DNA of 64,000 bases from Cryptomeria japonica (Eukaryota > Streptophyta > Pinopsida > Cupressales > Cupressaceae): contig NC_081407.1 in NCBI RefSeq assembly GCF_030272615.1, positions 103,401,897 through 103,465,896 on the forward strand, in the 5' to 3' direction. The notes under the pieces were generated by a model. It saw only the letters and a list, made by a program, of their open reading frames with translations. It did no database searches and had not been told where the DNA came from. The position numbers and the translations under genes are program-made. This document shows positions 1-10,051 of the stretch, piece after piece. The stretch's first letter is position 1, and each line of letters begins with the position of its first letter.

Positions 1-800
1 AACTCCCACTGAAACTAGATCAGTACAAAAATCTTATCAACCCAGCAACAATAACAAAGTTGGTCAGGCTCTGATACCCATTGAAAGGAAGCCTAAGTGT
101 GGAATAACACTTCCAAATGCTAAATCTAACAGGAGAGGTGATGCAAAAAATTATTACAAACTTTTAAAAAATTGCAAAATTAGATAAACACATAGAATAA
201 GATTTAACAAATGAAACTACAACACCAAATATACGTGGGAAAACACCCACACTCCAAATTCCAAATGCAATTGTATTATTCAGCAACAATAGCAGTTACA
301 ATACAATGCACCAAGCCAATGCTCTTCAATAGAAGTCTACAACAAAGATTTCAAGAATAAATCTAGTAGCATAACAACCCTTCAACTTGTCTCATACAAA
401 ACCACTAAGGCATCAACATATTTATAGAACTCATCAAAAAGTGGTATGTGCACATGGTTTCCAAAACCAACTCCAAAGAACAAGGGGTAAGTTGTGTCAC
501 AAGAAACACCTTGCTAATTCAATGACACGTTGACAACACCTATCTCTTCCATAACCGTCATCTTGCCAAATGCAATGTAAGTACAACATAGAAGTTACCA
601 TGACCAAATAGGTGCCTACCTTACCTCACACCACTTGTCAAAAGTAAACCCAAATAATAAATACAATCTGCCAAAATATAACTCTCCATGACTCTTCCAC
701 CAAACTAGAAACCGCCATAATCATAATAGGAAATTTAATCATAATCTCAATATAGCAACATATGACACTATTTCCCAAAAAATAATATTAGGCCTTCCAA
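1..800 (-). mobile_element. LTR retrotransposon remnant: primer site and 5' LTR
   Basis: Read on the minus strand, 80-68 is TGGGTATCAGAGC, a near match to the initiator-Met tRNA primer site (TGGTATCAGAGC with one extra G). The adjoining DNA starts TG at 82, as the end of a minus-strand 5' LTR should. A TATA-like TATAAATA lies at 426-419 on the minus strand. The internal part of the element would lie left of position 1. The right LTR edge is not visible; 800 is a rough limit. A Ty1/copia affiliation is inferred from the primer site only. Confidence 0.5.
68..80 (-). promoter_or_regulatory. tRNA-iMet primer binding site (remnant)
   Basis: The minus-strand sequence TGGGTATCAGAGC matches the classical plant LTR-retrotransposon primer site apart from one extra G. 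It sits one base from the TG that starts the LTR at 82. Confidence 0.55.
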
Positions 801-2044
801 AGTGGAATAAAAAATAAAACAAAAATTAAATTAGCAATGTTTGGACTCTAAGATTAACACACCTTAATCCAAAACACAAAATATCCATACCTTTTAATGG
901 GTGTTATTTCTTTTATTTCTATTTTTATACTTGTTTACTTAGATTTATAGACACACCAACATTGATACAAAATATAAAGAAAAAAACTGCATGCTTCACA
1001 CACTTACCTCTATTTTTTAACCATTATTCATAAATTTTGTGATTGTATACTTCTAGCACTTATTTTATCTCTTCTAGAGCACAAATTTTGTCTCTTTTGA
1101 CACATGTAATGACCCTAAACCATCATGTGGATCCTTTGAAACTGTAGAGCTTGGAATTTAAAGGAGGTCTTAAAAGGTGTCAAAGAATCCTATCCCAAGA
1201 TTATGATATGTCAAGCTACAGTTGTTGAGAATTTGACTCATTGATGTGTGTGTTCAAAGACTCACAAACCCTAGATTTTGGTATCAAGAAGACACAGTAA
1301 GTGGGCAAAGAGGTGAATAGTAGTCCTAGAAGGTTATAAATAAACCATAGAACAATTAGTGACAAGTAAAAGAGAGGATACAGTCTAGAGACCTAAGTTA
1401 ACAATGGAAGAGTGAAACACAAAACAATCATGGAGACAAAGGACTGTGATAGGTAGATGAAATGTTGTAAAATCAAGTGCAAAGTGAAAAAAACTTAAAT
1501 AAACAAGAGGATGGTGGATAGCTCGATCCCTGCCATATTCAATTTGAGGGATGAGTTCATTTTTGTTTGTGACAATGATATCAAGGAAAGATAGCAGCCT
1601 GTTATGAACATGATGATAGTCATGTCTTTAATCATGAAAAGTCAAGGCTATATAATGTATTGGAGAAAAAAGTGTTGTGGAGTTCGAATACAAAAAAAAA
1701 TTCTTTCGCATCTACACTGTCAGGGTATCAAGAAGTTATTCAATACATAAATCAAAAATATTTGTCTAAGGTTGTTGAAGAAGAATATAATGGAGTCGAT
1801 TGTTGCCATAGTAGGCTTTTGGTGTTGTAGTTTGTGACGATGAAATTGCTGCAAGCTGTCATAACATTGTTTTGTAGTGAAAGGATTCTATTGCACATGT
1901 TGAAGCTATAGTTATAAGAAGGCCATAAAAATTCGAGGTAAATTATTGGCTATTGATAATGATTTTTTTCATATGTGAAAAGTTGTGCTTATAGGAAGAT
2001 TGCCCATTAAGACAAACAAAGTCAATAAAGAAAACCACATTAAA
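801..2044. other. Gene-free repeat-derived stretch
   Basis: No credible reading frame on either strand. Positions 881-1038 are a diverged copy of 54682-54842. A possible LTR start (TGTAATGACCC) at 1105 is followed by TATAAATA near 1335, so a solo LTR or LTR fragment is possible, but no partner LTR is in the window. Confidence 0.4.
881..1038 (+). repeat. Dispersed repeat, copy 1
   Basis: Shares long matching blocks with 54682-54842 in the same orientation, including cttttaatgggtgttatttc, a shared 'tgcttcacac...cttacctctat' block and a shared 'ccatta.tcata' block. It is non-coding and its family is unknown. Confidence 0.6.
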
Positions 2045-3065
2045 TGGTCCAAGTGGATCCAGACCAGTCAATGGGTGTCATGTGGAAGGTCAAAGGGTTT
2101 CGATTTTAAAAAAAAATGTTTGTTAGGGAGTTCGATCTCCTAACCTCCCATTGCCTATTTTCCCTCTTTTTCATTGCACCATTATTCCATCATTTACTAT
2201 TTCTAAATGGAACTTTATTTTATTATTAAACCATGCGGAAATTGTGTTTAAACATGGTTGGTGGGGGTTGAACCCCCAACCAACCACTTATAAAAGTGTT
2301 TTACCACTATGTTTTTAATAACAAATAACCTGTTATGGTTAAAACAACCCCAAATTCATACATGGGGCCAAATTGTAAATAGGAAAAGGCTATAAACACA
2401 TTGTATGGGAGTTATAAGGGGGTTATATTTATTATTTATGGTTTTAAGTCTTATTCAGCATATTTTATGTATTTAAGGGGGCTATGGGTTTTTGAAAATT
2501 CATTCCTGGACATAGAGAATTGAGAGTAGTCTCTTAGAACAACAAGGGGAGATAAAAACTCAGTGTTTTCTCTGAGAGGATATTGTATGACTCTTAAGTC
2601 TTTTTTCAAGGTCTTGTTGCCTATGTACTCTTGTTGAGAGGGAGAGTTGCAATTTCATTGCTTAGAATTGTGAATGTGACAGAGGGACTGAGCAAGATGC
2701 TAGAAAGTTCTTGTTAAGACAGTGTGGAAGTGGGAAGAGCCTGTTGGTAACAATCTTCCTTGGAAACAAATTGTAACTTGAAGAAAGACCATGGTGATGT
2801 AATAAAATTTGCTTCATATTAATGACATCGATCACACATGTTTGCAAATCTGGAGACATGGCCAAAGCTGGGTGAACTCCATTATCAAATCTCTTTGTCT
2901 CTCTTTTTTTGAACACATGATTTTGTCAACTTATTTTCTTTCTAGCATATTATGTTTTTATTTGCTCAATTCACAAGCAACATCAGTTGTGATCTTTAAA
3001 TTAAATCCATATATTAGTGAATCTAACCAGTGTTGAGTGATTCATAATAAGGAGTTTACAGATCA
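2045..3065 (+). repeat. 5' LTR of G-patch element
   Basis: Aligns with 4505-5577 over its full length. It lacks about 50 bases present in the right copy near 4770-4840, which explains the length difference (1021 against 1073). Starts TGGTCC, ends gatca. Confidence 0.8.
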
Positions 3066-3090
3066 ATTTAGTATCAAAGTTGGTCTAACA
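3066..3090 (+). promoter_or_regulatory. Degenerate Met-type primer binding site
   Basis: Directly after the LTR, ttagtatcaaagttggt resembles TGGTATCAGAGC with substitutions. Its place next to the LTR end supports the call despite the decay. Confidence 0.55.
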
Positions 3091-3215
3091 AGTTGCAGGT
3101 TGTGGGATACCTGGAGCAAATTCAAGCAAAGTGAGGCGAGATATCTTCACATAAGGAAAATCAGTTTCCTTTTGCCTTCGATGCATAATTTTATAAGGCC
3201 ATCATGGTGATGTGA

Positions 3216-4280
3216 TCTAAGGTTGATGAGATGTATGAGGAACAGAAATCCGAAAAAGAAGGCTTGTTGAAGAAAGCCAAATATGCAGATTCAGTGAAAG
3301 ATCCTCATTCTTCTCATTCTCTTCCTTGTTCTCTTGGTGATTCCTAAAAACAATCTCAAAGTATTGGATTGAGGTTGTTAACCAAGATGGGCTACAAAGC
3401 AAAGGGCCTTGGAATTCATGGACAAGGTATGGTTGAACCTGTGAAGGTGGAAGCTAGATCTTGCTATGCAGGATTGGGGTATGGTGAAGGAGAATGCTCC
3501 AAGGTAGTGGATGGAAAGAATTCTCTAAAAGAAGAACCATCTCAAGAACAATCTGAGGGAGGCAATAACACATCACCTTTTGGAAGTGGTGACACATGCA
3601 AGATGTCCAAGAGAAGAACTAACATAGATTCTTCTCGGCATGCATGCACAAAGGGTGACCATCAAAGGTATAACAAGCTTGATTATTCCAATGTTCCTTT
3701 TGATTATAAGAAGGTTGACAACATAGGAAGTTTGTGGTTTAGAAAACCATGCACATTTTGTGGGCTGAATTACCATAGTGTTTTCAAGTTTTGGAAAAGA
3801 ATTGCTTTGTATAAAAAAGTTGAGTCGACTAGGAAAGGGATACAACATAAAGACCCATATCCAGTTCAAAGGAATGAGAAGGGAAAGAAAGGATGGATGT
3901 TGAAAATGCCTTGCTCTTATCACAAAAAATAGGGTGGAAATCAAGAAGCTAACTGTTGGAAGCTTCATCTAGAACTTCATCTGAAGAAGGACATGAAGAT
4001 TACATATGATTCTTTGTTGATGAATAAAAGGCAAATGAAGAGGCTCATGTATGTGAGAAAAACTTCTTTTCTCATGTCTTCAAAGATGGGAAAAGTAGGT
4101 GATCTGAAGCATGAAGATGAAGTAGATGCTTGTAAGCCTAACTATCATATGTTTCAGGGATCATCAACACTGCAATATGAGAATTTGTCGTGGGAACCTA
4201 TCACGAGGATTAAAAGTATTGTTAACTCATTGTCATTAATATCCTTGTATTTGTTGTTGTTGCTAATGTGTTGCACATAG
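3216..4280 (+). pseudogene. G-patch plus zinc-knuckle protein, retroelement-borne, broken
   Basis: One frame runs from about 3216 to 4280, broken by a TAA at 3345 and a TAG at 3930. At 3354-3485 it shows a G-patch: the segment around LLTKMGYKAKGLG, then GQG, then GLGYGE, with the spacing of conserved glycines expected of this RNA-processing-associated domain. At 3750-3791 is CTFCGLNYH, a CCHC knuckle whose last cysteine is Phe. At 3909-3950 is a second Cys/His cluster ending in CW. A lysine-rich stretch and then a short hydrophobic tail follow. The G-patch identity rests on motif reading. The function is unknown; it could be a gag-like RNA-binding protein or a captured host gene. No upstream start is certain, because the frame is closed by a TGA at 3213. 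Confidence 0.65.
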
Positions 4281-4492
4281 ATAATAGTTGGGATAATGAA
4301 TGCAGAAGGATGTGGGAAAACACAAATGGGTAGCAATATGATTGCAGTTTTCATAGTTTTTGTTCATAGTTTTTGTACAACTTTTTGTTGAAGCAAGTGC
4401 ACAAATAGGGTGGACACATATTGGACAAGTGGGAAGTTGTTTTTCTCACTCAATGTCTGATTAAGAACCTTTTGGAGGCCCAAAAGATTCTC

Positions 4493-4504
4493 AATGGGGA
4501 GGAA
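4493..4504 (+). promoter_or_regulatory. Polypurine tract
   Basis: A purine run (ggggaggaa) abuts the TG that starts the right LTR at 4505, where the plus-strand DNA primer of an LTR retrotransposon lies. Confidence 0.65.
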
Positions 4505-5577
4505 TGATCCAAGTGGACCCAGACCAGTCAATGGGTGCCACATGGAAGGTCGAAGGGTTTCGATTTTTAAAAAAAAAATTGTTTGGGAGTTTGATCCCCT
4601 AACCTCTCATTCCCTACTTTCCCTCTTTGTCCTTGCGTCATTATTCTGCTATTTACTATTTTTAAACGGCACTTTGTTTTATTGTGAAAGCATGTAGAAA
4701 TTATGTTTAAATGTGGCTGACGAGGGTTGAACCCCCAATCAACCACTTCTAAAAGTGTTTTGCCACCATTACGCTACAATATGGTTTTGAAACATATGCG
4801 GGCTATAACCTATTTAAATGTCATTTTAAGGCTATTCAATAACAAATAACCTGTTATGGTCAAAACCAACCCCAAATTCTTACATGGGGCCAAATTTGCA
4901 AATAGGAAAAGGCTATAAATGCATTGTATGGGAGTTATAAGGGGTTATATTTGGTATTTATAGTTTTAAGCCTTATTAGGCATATTTTATGTATTTAAGG
5001 GGGCTATAGGTTTTTGAAAATTTATTCCTGGACATAGAGAATCTAGAGTAGTCTCTTAGAATAATAAGGGGAGATAAAAACTCAGTTTTTTCTTTGAGAG
5101 GATATTGTATGACTCTTAAGTCATTTTGTAAGGGCTTGTTTCCTATGTCCTCTTGTTGAGAGTGAAAGTTGCAATTTCATTACTTAGCATTGTGAATGTG
5201 ACAAAAGGACTGGGTAGGATGGTAGAAAGTTCTTGTCAGGATAGTGTGGAAGCGTGAAGAGCCTATTGGTAACAATCTTCCTTGGGAACATATTGTAACT
5301 CAAAGAAAGACCATGGTGATGTAAGAAAATTTTCTTCATAGTAATGGCATTGATCACGCATGTTTGCGGATCTAGAGACGTAGGCAAAGTTTGTTGAACA
5401 ATCTCTTTGTCTCTCTTTTTATGGATGCATGATTTTGTCAGCTTATTTACTTTCCTGCATATTATGTGTTTATTTTCTCAATTCACAAGCAATGTCAGTT
5501 ACGATCTTTAAATTAAATTTGTATCTTAGTGAATCTAACCAATGTTGAGTGATTCATAATAAGGAGTTTACAGATCA
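4505..5577 (+). repeat. 3' LTR of G-patch element
   Basis: Full-length partner of 2045-3065. Starts TGATCC after the purine tract and ends gatca at 5577, beyond which the two copies diverge. Confidence 0.8.
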
Positions 5578-6480
5578 TTTAAGGTCATAGACATGTCTCA
5601 TGCTTCTTTTCTCATCTTAATAGGTGGAGAATTCTCCATTTGCTTTAACATGAAGAGACATCTGTAATAGTTCAAAAAATAATTGGGTCAACCAAATCAA
5701 TTCTCTGAAAATATAAGTGTTACCAAAAGAGAAATCAATTTTCATATTGATGACATTTTGTTCTTCCTCCCTAAGGATGAGGGAAAACTTATGGATCTTG
5801 CAAGTTTCCAACTCTTGGTTTTATTATTAATAGCTATTGGGAAGTACACGTTCACAAACCCAAAAAATACTAGAAAATAAATTGTACTCCCACTTTAGAT
5901 GATGGTGTCAAATTTATGATATTATACTATATATTGACTATGTAACAAGTAATTTAACAACTCAAGATTCAAGGAAGTCATGGTAAAACGAAGTTGAATG
6001 TACCCAAGATATTGAAAGAAATATCATTAGAGAAAAATATTTAATTCATAAGTTATATAAGAGTAGTGCAGCAAAAGCTAATTACATGGAGGAACTAAGG
6101 ATTAAAAATATCCAAAATGTGATTTAAGATGCTTCATATTGGCAAAGAATTCAGTTCGCAAGATTAAAATCAACATTACTTGAGGACAAGCAATCTTAGG
6201 CTAGATGTAATATAATGTCCCCTTTTTTAAATATGATTTAATAATAAATAATAATAATAAAATTAAAATATAAATAAATAATATAATATGATTAAACTTG
6301 TTAATTTTAATGAAAGGTCAAGAGTCATTTAATGAAGAGTTGTGACTCCCTCAAACATCATATATAAAAAGGAGAAGAATTAATTTGAAAGGGGATGGAG
6401 GAAGCAAGAAAGGATCGAGCATGGAAATTATCAAGGAAGGATTAATGGAAGGAGAAAAGAATGGGAAAAAAATGTGTGTC
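5578..6480. other. No recognisable gene
   Basis: AT-rich. The frame at 5683-5880 (65 residues) has no motif I recognise and is not claimed as a gene. A possible LTR-like start (TGTCCCC) lies near 6220, and a TATA-like tatataaaaagg lies near 6360. Confidence 0.4.
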
Positions 6481-6813
6481 TTTTTCAAAGAGTAGAAATG
6501 ATAAAGGGTTGTAACTCTTTCAAAGTGTGGTAATTGTGATGGGTTGTGACTCTTTCAAAGGGCATAAATGATGAAGGATTCTACTCTTTCAAGGGGTGGT
6601 TAATTGTGATAGGTTGTGACTCTATCAAAGGGTAAAAATTATGAGGAGTTGTACTCTTTCAGATGGTGATTGATTGTGAAAGGTTATGACTCTTTCAAAG
6701 GGTGGTCAATTGTGAAAGGTTGTGACTCTTTCAAAGGATACAAATTATGAAGGGTTGTACTCTTTCAAAGGGTGGTAATTGTGAAAGGTTGTGATGCCAA
6801 AGGGGAAACATAA
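6481..6813 (+). repeat. Minisatellite of about 34-bp alternating units
   Basis: Nine units end in ctctttcaaag or a close variant. Two unit types alternate: type A (aaatgat.aagggttgta core) and type B (aattgtgaaaggttgtga core), in the order A B A B A B B A B. TATA-like boxes flank the array near 6360 and 6846. A further related unit lies near 6933-6980. Confidence 0.85.
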
Positions 6814-7410
6814 TGAAGATGTGTAACTCTCCCTCACATTGGAAGATATAAAGGGGAAAATTTTTCATTTGACGAGGACATCCAAGTGATTTTTATTTGG
6901 AAAATAATTTATCGTTTTAAAAAGGTGACAATAGAGGGTTGTGACTCAATCCGTATGAAAGGTGGTGACCCTTTCACCAATAAAATATAAAAGAGAAATC
7001 ATTACAAGCATTAAAGGATCACAAGTATTAATAATCACTCATGAATCCACAAAGAAATCATCAATTACCAAATCAAGAAAACAATCAATAAGAAAATCAT
7101 TCTATCAAATCAACACTCAGCCAATCATCATTCACCAAAATATCAAACAAGAATTCATTATGACATCACTCATAAATTATATAGTCAAAAATCATCTAAT
7201 TATCACTCACCAATACCTCAAATCATACAATCAAAGGAATTAATTCAATAAATTGATTATTCATACAAATATCAATCATTCAACAACAATCCCATAAAGG
7301 ATCAAAATAGAATGATGAAGAAAATAAGCAAAAAAAGAATAATGATCAAAACTGGAAATTAATATTAGCAACAATAATACTTAAGAAATGAAGCTAATAG
7401 ATTCGTAGAA
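6814..7410. other. AT-rich stretch, nothing recognised
   Basis: Simple A/T/C-rich sequence with many 'atca' words. The open frame at 6962-7243 is a by-product of this low-complexity composition and shows no domain. Confidence 0.5.
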
Positions 7411-7679
7411 GCATAGATCTAAACAAGCGGGTGCAAGAAGTTGAGTCCCACTTTTGGGCAAAAAGTGGAAGTGTTTTCCCTATTTTTCAATTTTTTTGTC
7501 GATTGATGTCAAAATTTGAGGTACTTAGAGTTTGAATCTGAAAAAACTTTAGTAATAGAAAATGTAATGCTCGAAGTCTAATTTTAAAATATGTAATTTA
7601 TTTCAATACCCACATGGTAGAAATTTCTTTTTAGTAGGCACATTTAAAAACCACTTTTTCAAAATGCCTGTTTCAGGAC

Positions 7680-7890
7680 CATACCACACGTGTACGACCA
7701 CCATATTTTGACGTAAATAAAATAATTTTTGTAAATCCTTCTAGGAAAAGATACCTAATACACCAAATATTGATGAGAATGTTTTTTCTTAATTTTTTAT
7801 TAATATATTTTTTTTAATTAAATTTTAATTGACTATAAAGTACATTTTCAAAACATCTGGTGTACGACCACCATAATTTGATGAAAATTT
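7680..7890 (+). repeat. Duplicated short motif
   Basis: The motif gtgtacgaccaccata followed by tttga occurs near 7688 and again near 7860, about 170 bases apart, inside the candidate DNA transposon. Confidence 0.5.
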
Positions 7891-8287
7891 CATATTTAAA
7901 TTTTTTTTTTTTAATCTTCAAAATAATTGTATGTAGATTGATGTCATATAATTTATTTTCAAAAAAACCTAAAAACAAAAAAGTTATTAAAGTTTTACTA
8001 AACCTCACTATTTTACATTTAGGTACCACTTTTGATTAATAAATAATGCAAAAATAGTAAAACTAATCATATCACTGTGAAATTTACATTTTTGAAATTA
8101 GGATAGTGAGAACTCTAATGGTTTTTTGTTTCATCAAAAAATACGATCAGGAAGACCTTCAAAAAATTACGGCAAGGTAGAAATCTGGTATTCTAATGCC
8201 TTAGCCATTTTTTTGGAGGTCCAAGCATAGGCTTGGTCCCACCAAGCCTAACCCGAAGCCAAAACCGAGGCATAGGTCTGTTTCCCA

Positions 8288-8454
8288 CTCCATCTTTTAT
8301 GAAACGGGCGCCCGTTATTTAAAATTCAAAAAATGGGCACCCATTTTGAAATTTATAGTACTTTAAGAAACGTGTGCCCATTTTTAGAAACGGGTACACG
8401 TTTTTAGAAATGGGTGCCCACTTTTAGAAACGGGTACCCATTTTTAGAAACGTG
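8288..8454 (+). repeat. 20-bp palindromic tandem repeat, left part
   Basis: Variants of agaaacgggtgcccattttt recur head to tail. The core (GGGYRCCC flanked by agaaac/gtttct) is self-complementary. The array continues at 16162 beyond copia A. Confidence 0.8.
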
Positions 8455-9987
8455 TGTTGGCAATATAGCATTATAACAGACAATGAAAGATTGTTGGCAT
8501 TTTAATAAGGATATTGAGAAGGTTGTTGATGATTATGGATATAACTAATTAAGGATGTTTACTGTCTTGATATTATTATTTTGTCATTGATGTCAAGAAA
8601 TTGATTTTCTAATCCAGTATGATGTTGCCATATCTTGAGAAGTATGATTTGAAGAATATAAAGATGTTGGTAAAAGACAGAGAAAGAATATGATGAATAA
8701 GGTACTCAATGGGCAACTATTATCGAGTCAGACAATGATGAGATCATGATGTTTAGATTGTTTTAACATCATACATATGTTGTAAATTGTAAGGTTAATA
8801 CTATACTATGTTATCAAGCAAAGAACCTAGTTGATAAACCCTAAGGAACCTAGTTAGTAAACCCTAAGGTTATCGCTATCGGTTAATGAAGGCGGAATGT
8901 CTACTGAGTGGAGTTTAGTATTTACCGAGTTGTAATCGAGTTGTAACCGAGCTGTAACAGAGTGCATTAAATGTTTACATGCGTTATTTAATGAAGGAAG
9001 CTGATGAGCTAGAATTGATTAAATGATTGGTATGTCGTAAATATAGTTTGTTAATGAATCTATGGCAAAGGAAAGTTGGCATGAAGATCTACAGTTCAAA
9101 TTGAACCGCAATACCCTAGCACAAGTTCCAAGAAATATATGCAAGTTCCTAGGCGAGGTAAAATGTTTTCAGGTCGAAAGATGCATTGAACCTAGACAAG
9201 ATTGAAGATCTGATGGCTATGATTGATCATGGGAAATGTGATCAAGGAGATTAAGCGGTTAGCTAATTGTTTATAAATAGGAAACTATTGATAAACAATG
9301 TATGCGGGCAAGTGTATGCATAGGGATGCTACATAGTGATTACCGAGCATAGAAGCTTGAAGACCTGTTTGAATAACAAAGTATAGAAGCCTAGTAGATG
9401 GACAAGATTAGTTCTATGTCTAGATTATATTGAACAAAAAAGAATCCGCTTTAGCATTTTAGATGTGAAGTTGCAGATAGATTTTTATTATTGTTATTTT
9501 GTGAAAGTGACAGAAAATCTCTTAACTGAGTGGACTTAACAGTCTTATTTGTAAAACTCTCTATCAAGGTGACATTCTAATTGAGTGTTTGAAATCCTTT
9601 AACAAGGTCACTTCTAACAAGGTGAAGATCCTAACAGATCTGAGGGAAATCCTTTAACCGGGTCACATCTAGCAATGTGTTTGTAATATTTAACAGGATT
9701 TTCTTTTAACCGAGCATACTCTAGAAGAGTATATTTCTTAGTGGGTCCGAAATCCCACAGTGGTTTTTCCCTATTTGGGTTTTCACGTTAAATCTGGTGT
9801 TATGTGGTTTATGATGTTTATATTCTTTTGAGTTTGCATGTTTAATAGTTTTTGTTATATTACTGAAGTATATGTTACCGAGGTTGAATCTGATGTTTTT
9901 ATAGAAGATTAAGTTTGTATGATTCACCCCCCCCTCTCATCTTATTGGCTATTGGATCTATACTTACATTTAGTATCAGAACTATCA
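8455..9987 (+). repeat. 5' LTR of copia A
   Basis: Starts TGTTGGCAATATAG and ends actatca. It differs from the 3' LTR by small events, including a 24-base tandem duplication around 8824-8870 (gaacctagtt...aaaccctaagg twice) found only here. Confidence 0.93.
9272..9279 (+). promoter_or_regulatory. TATA box in copia A 5' LTR
   Basis: TATAAATA, conserved in the 3' LTR at 15443-15450. Its position within the LTR fits the U3/R promoter. Confidence 0.6.
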
Positions 9988-9989
9988 AT

Positions 9990-10001
9990 TGGTATAAGAG
10001 C
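9990..10001 (+). promoter_or_regulatory. tRNA-iMet primer binding site of copia A
   Basis: TGGTATAAGAGC, one mismatch from TGGTATCAGAGC, two bases after the LTR end. Confidence 0.85.
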
Positions 10002-10051
10002 TTTGGACTCTAGAAGAAAAGTTTAAAGGCACTTGAGTTAAAGATCTAAAG

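Larger units (their letters stand above)
2045..5577 (+). mobile_element. Non-autonomous LTR retrotransposon with G-patch gene
   Basis: Two direct repeats (2045-3065 and 4505-5577) both start TG and end gatca. A degenerate Met-type primer site follows the left repeat, and a purine tract (ggggaggaa) directly precedes the right one. The internal region is only about 1.4 kb and encodes a single broken gene with no protease, integrase or reverse transcriptase, so the element must have moved with machinery supplied in trans (inference). Flanks are ttaaa on the left and tttaa on the right, so the target-site duplication is imperfect or lost. Confidence 0.8.

Noticed and set aside
5683-5880. 65-codon plus-strand frame as a small gene
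   Set aside because: No motif, no homologous copy in the window, and AT-rich surroundings; not distinguishable from chance.
6481-6813. Repeat array as a CRISPR-like array
   Set aside because: The units are contiguous, have no unique spacers and lie in a plant genome; it is a minisatellite.
8155-8290. Inverted motif ccaagcataggcttgg as a terminator or RNA gene
   Set aside because: Isolated short palindrome in repeat DNA; no flanking signals support a function.
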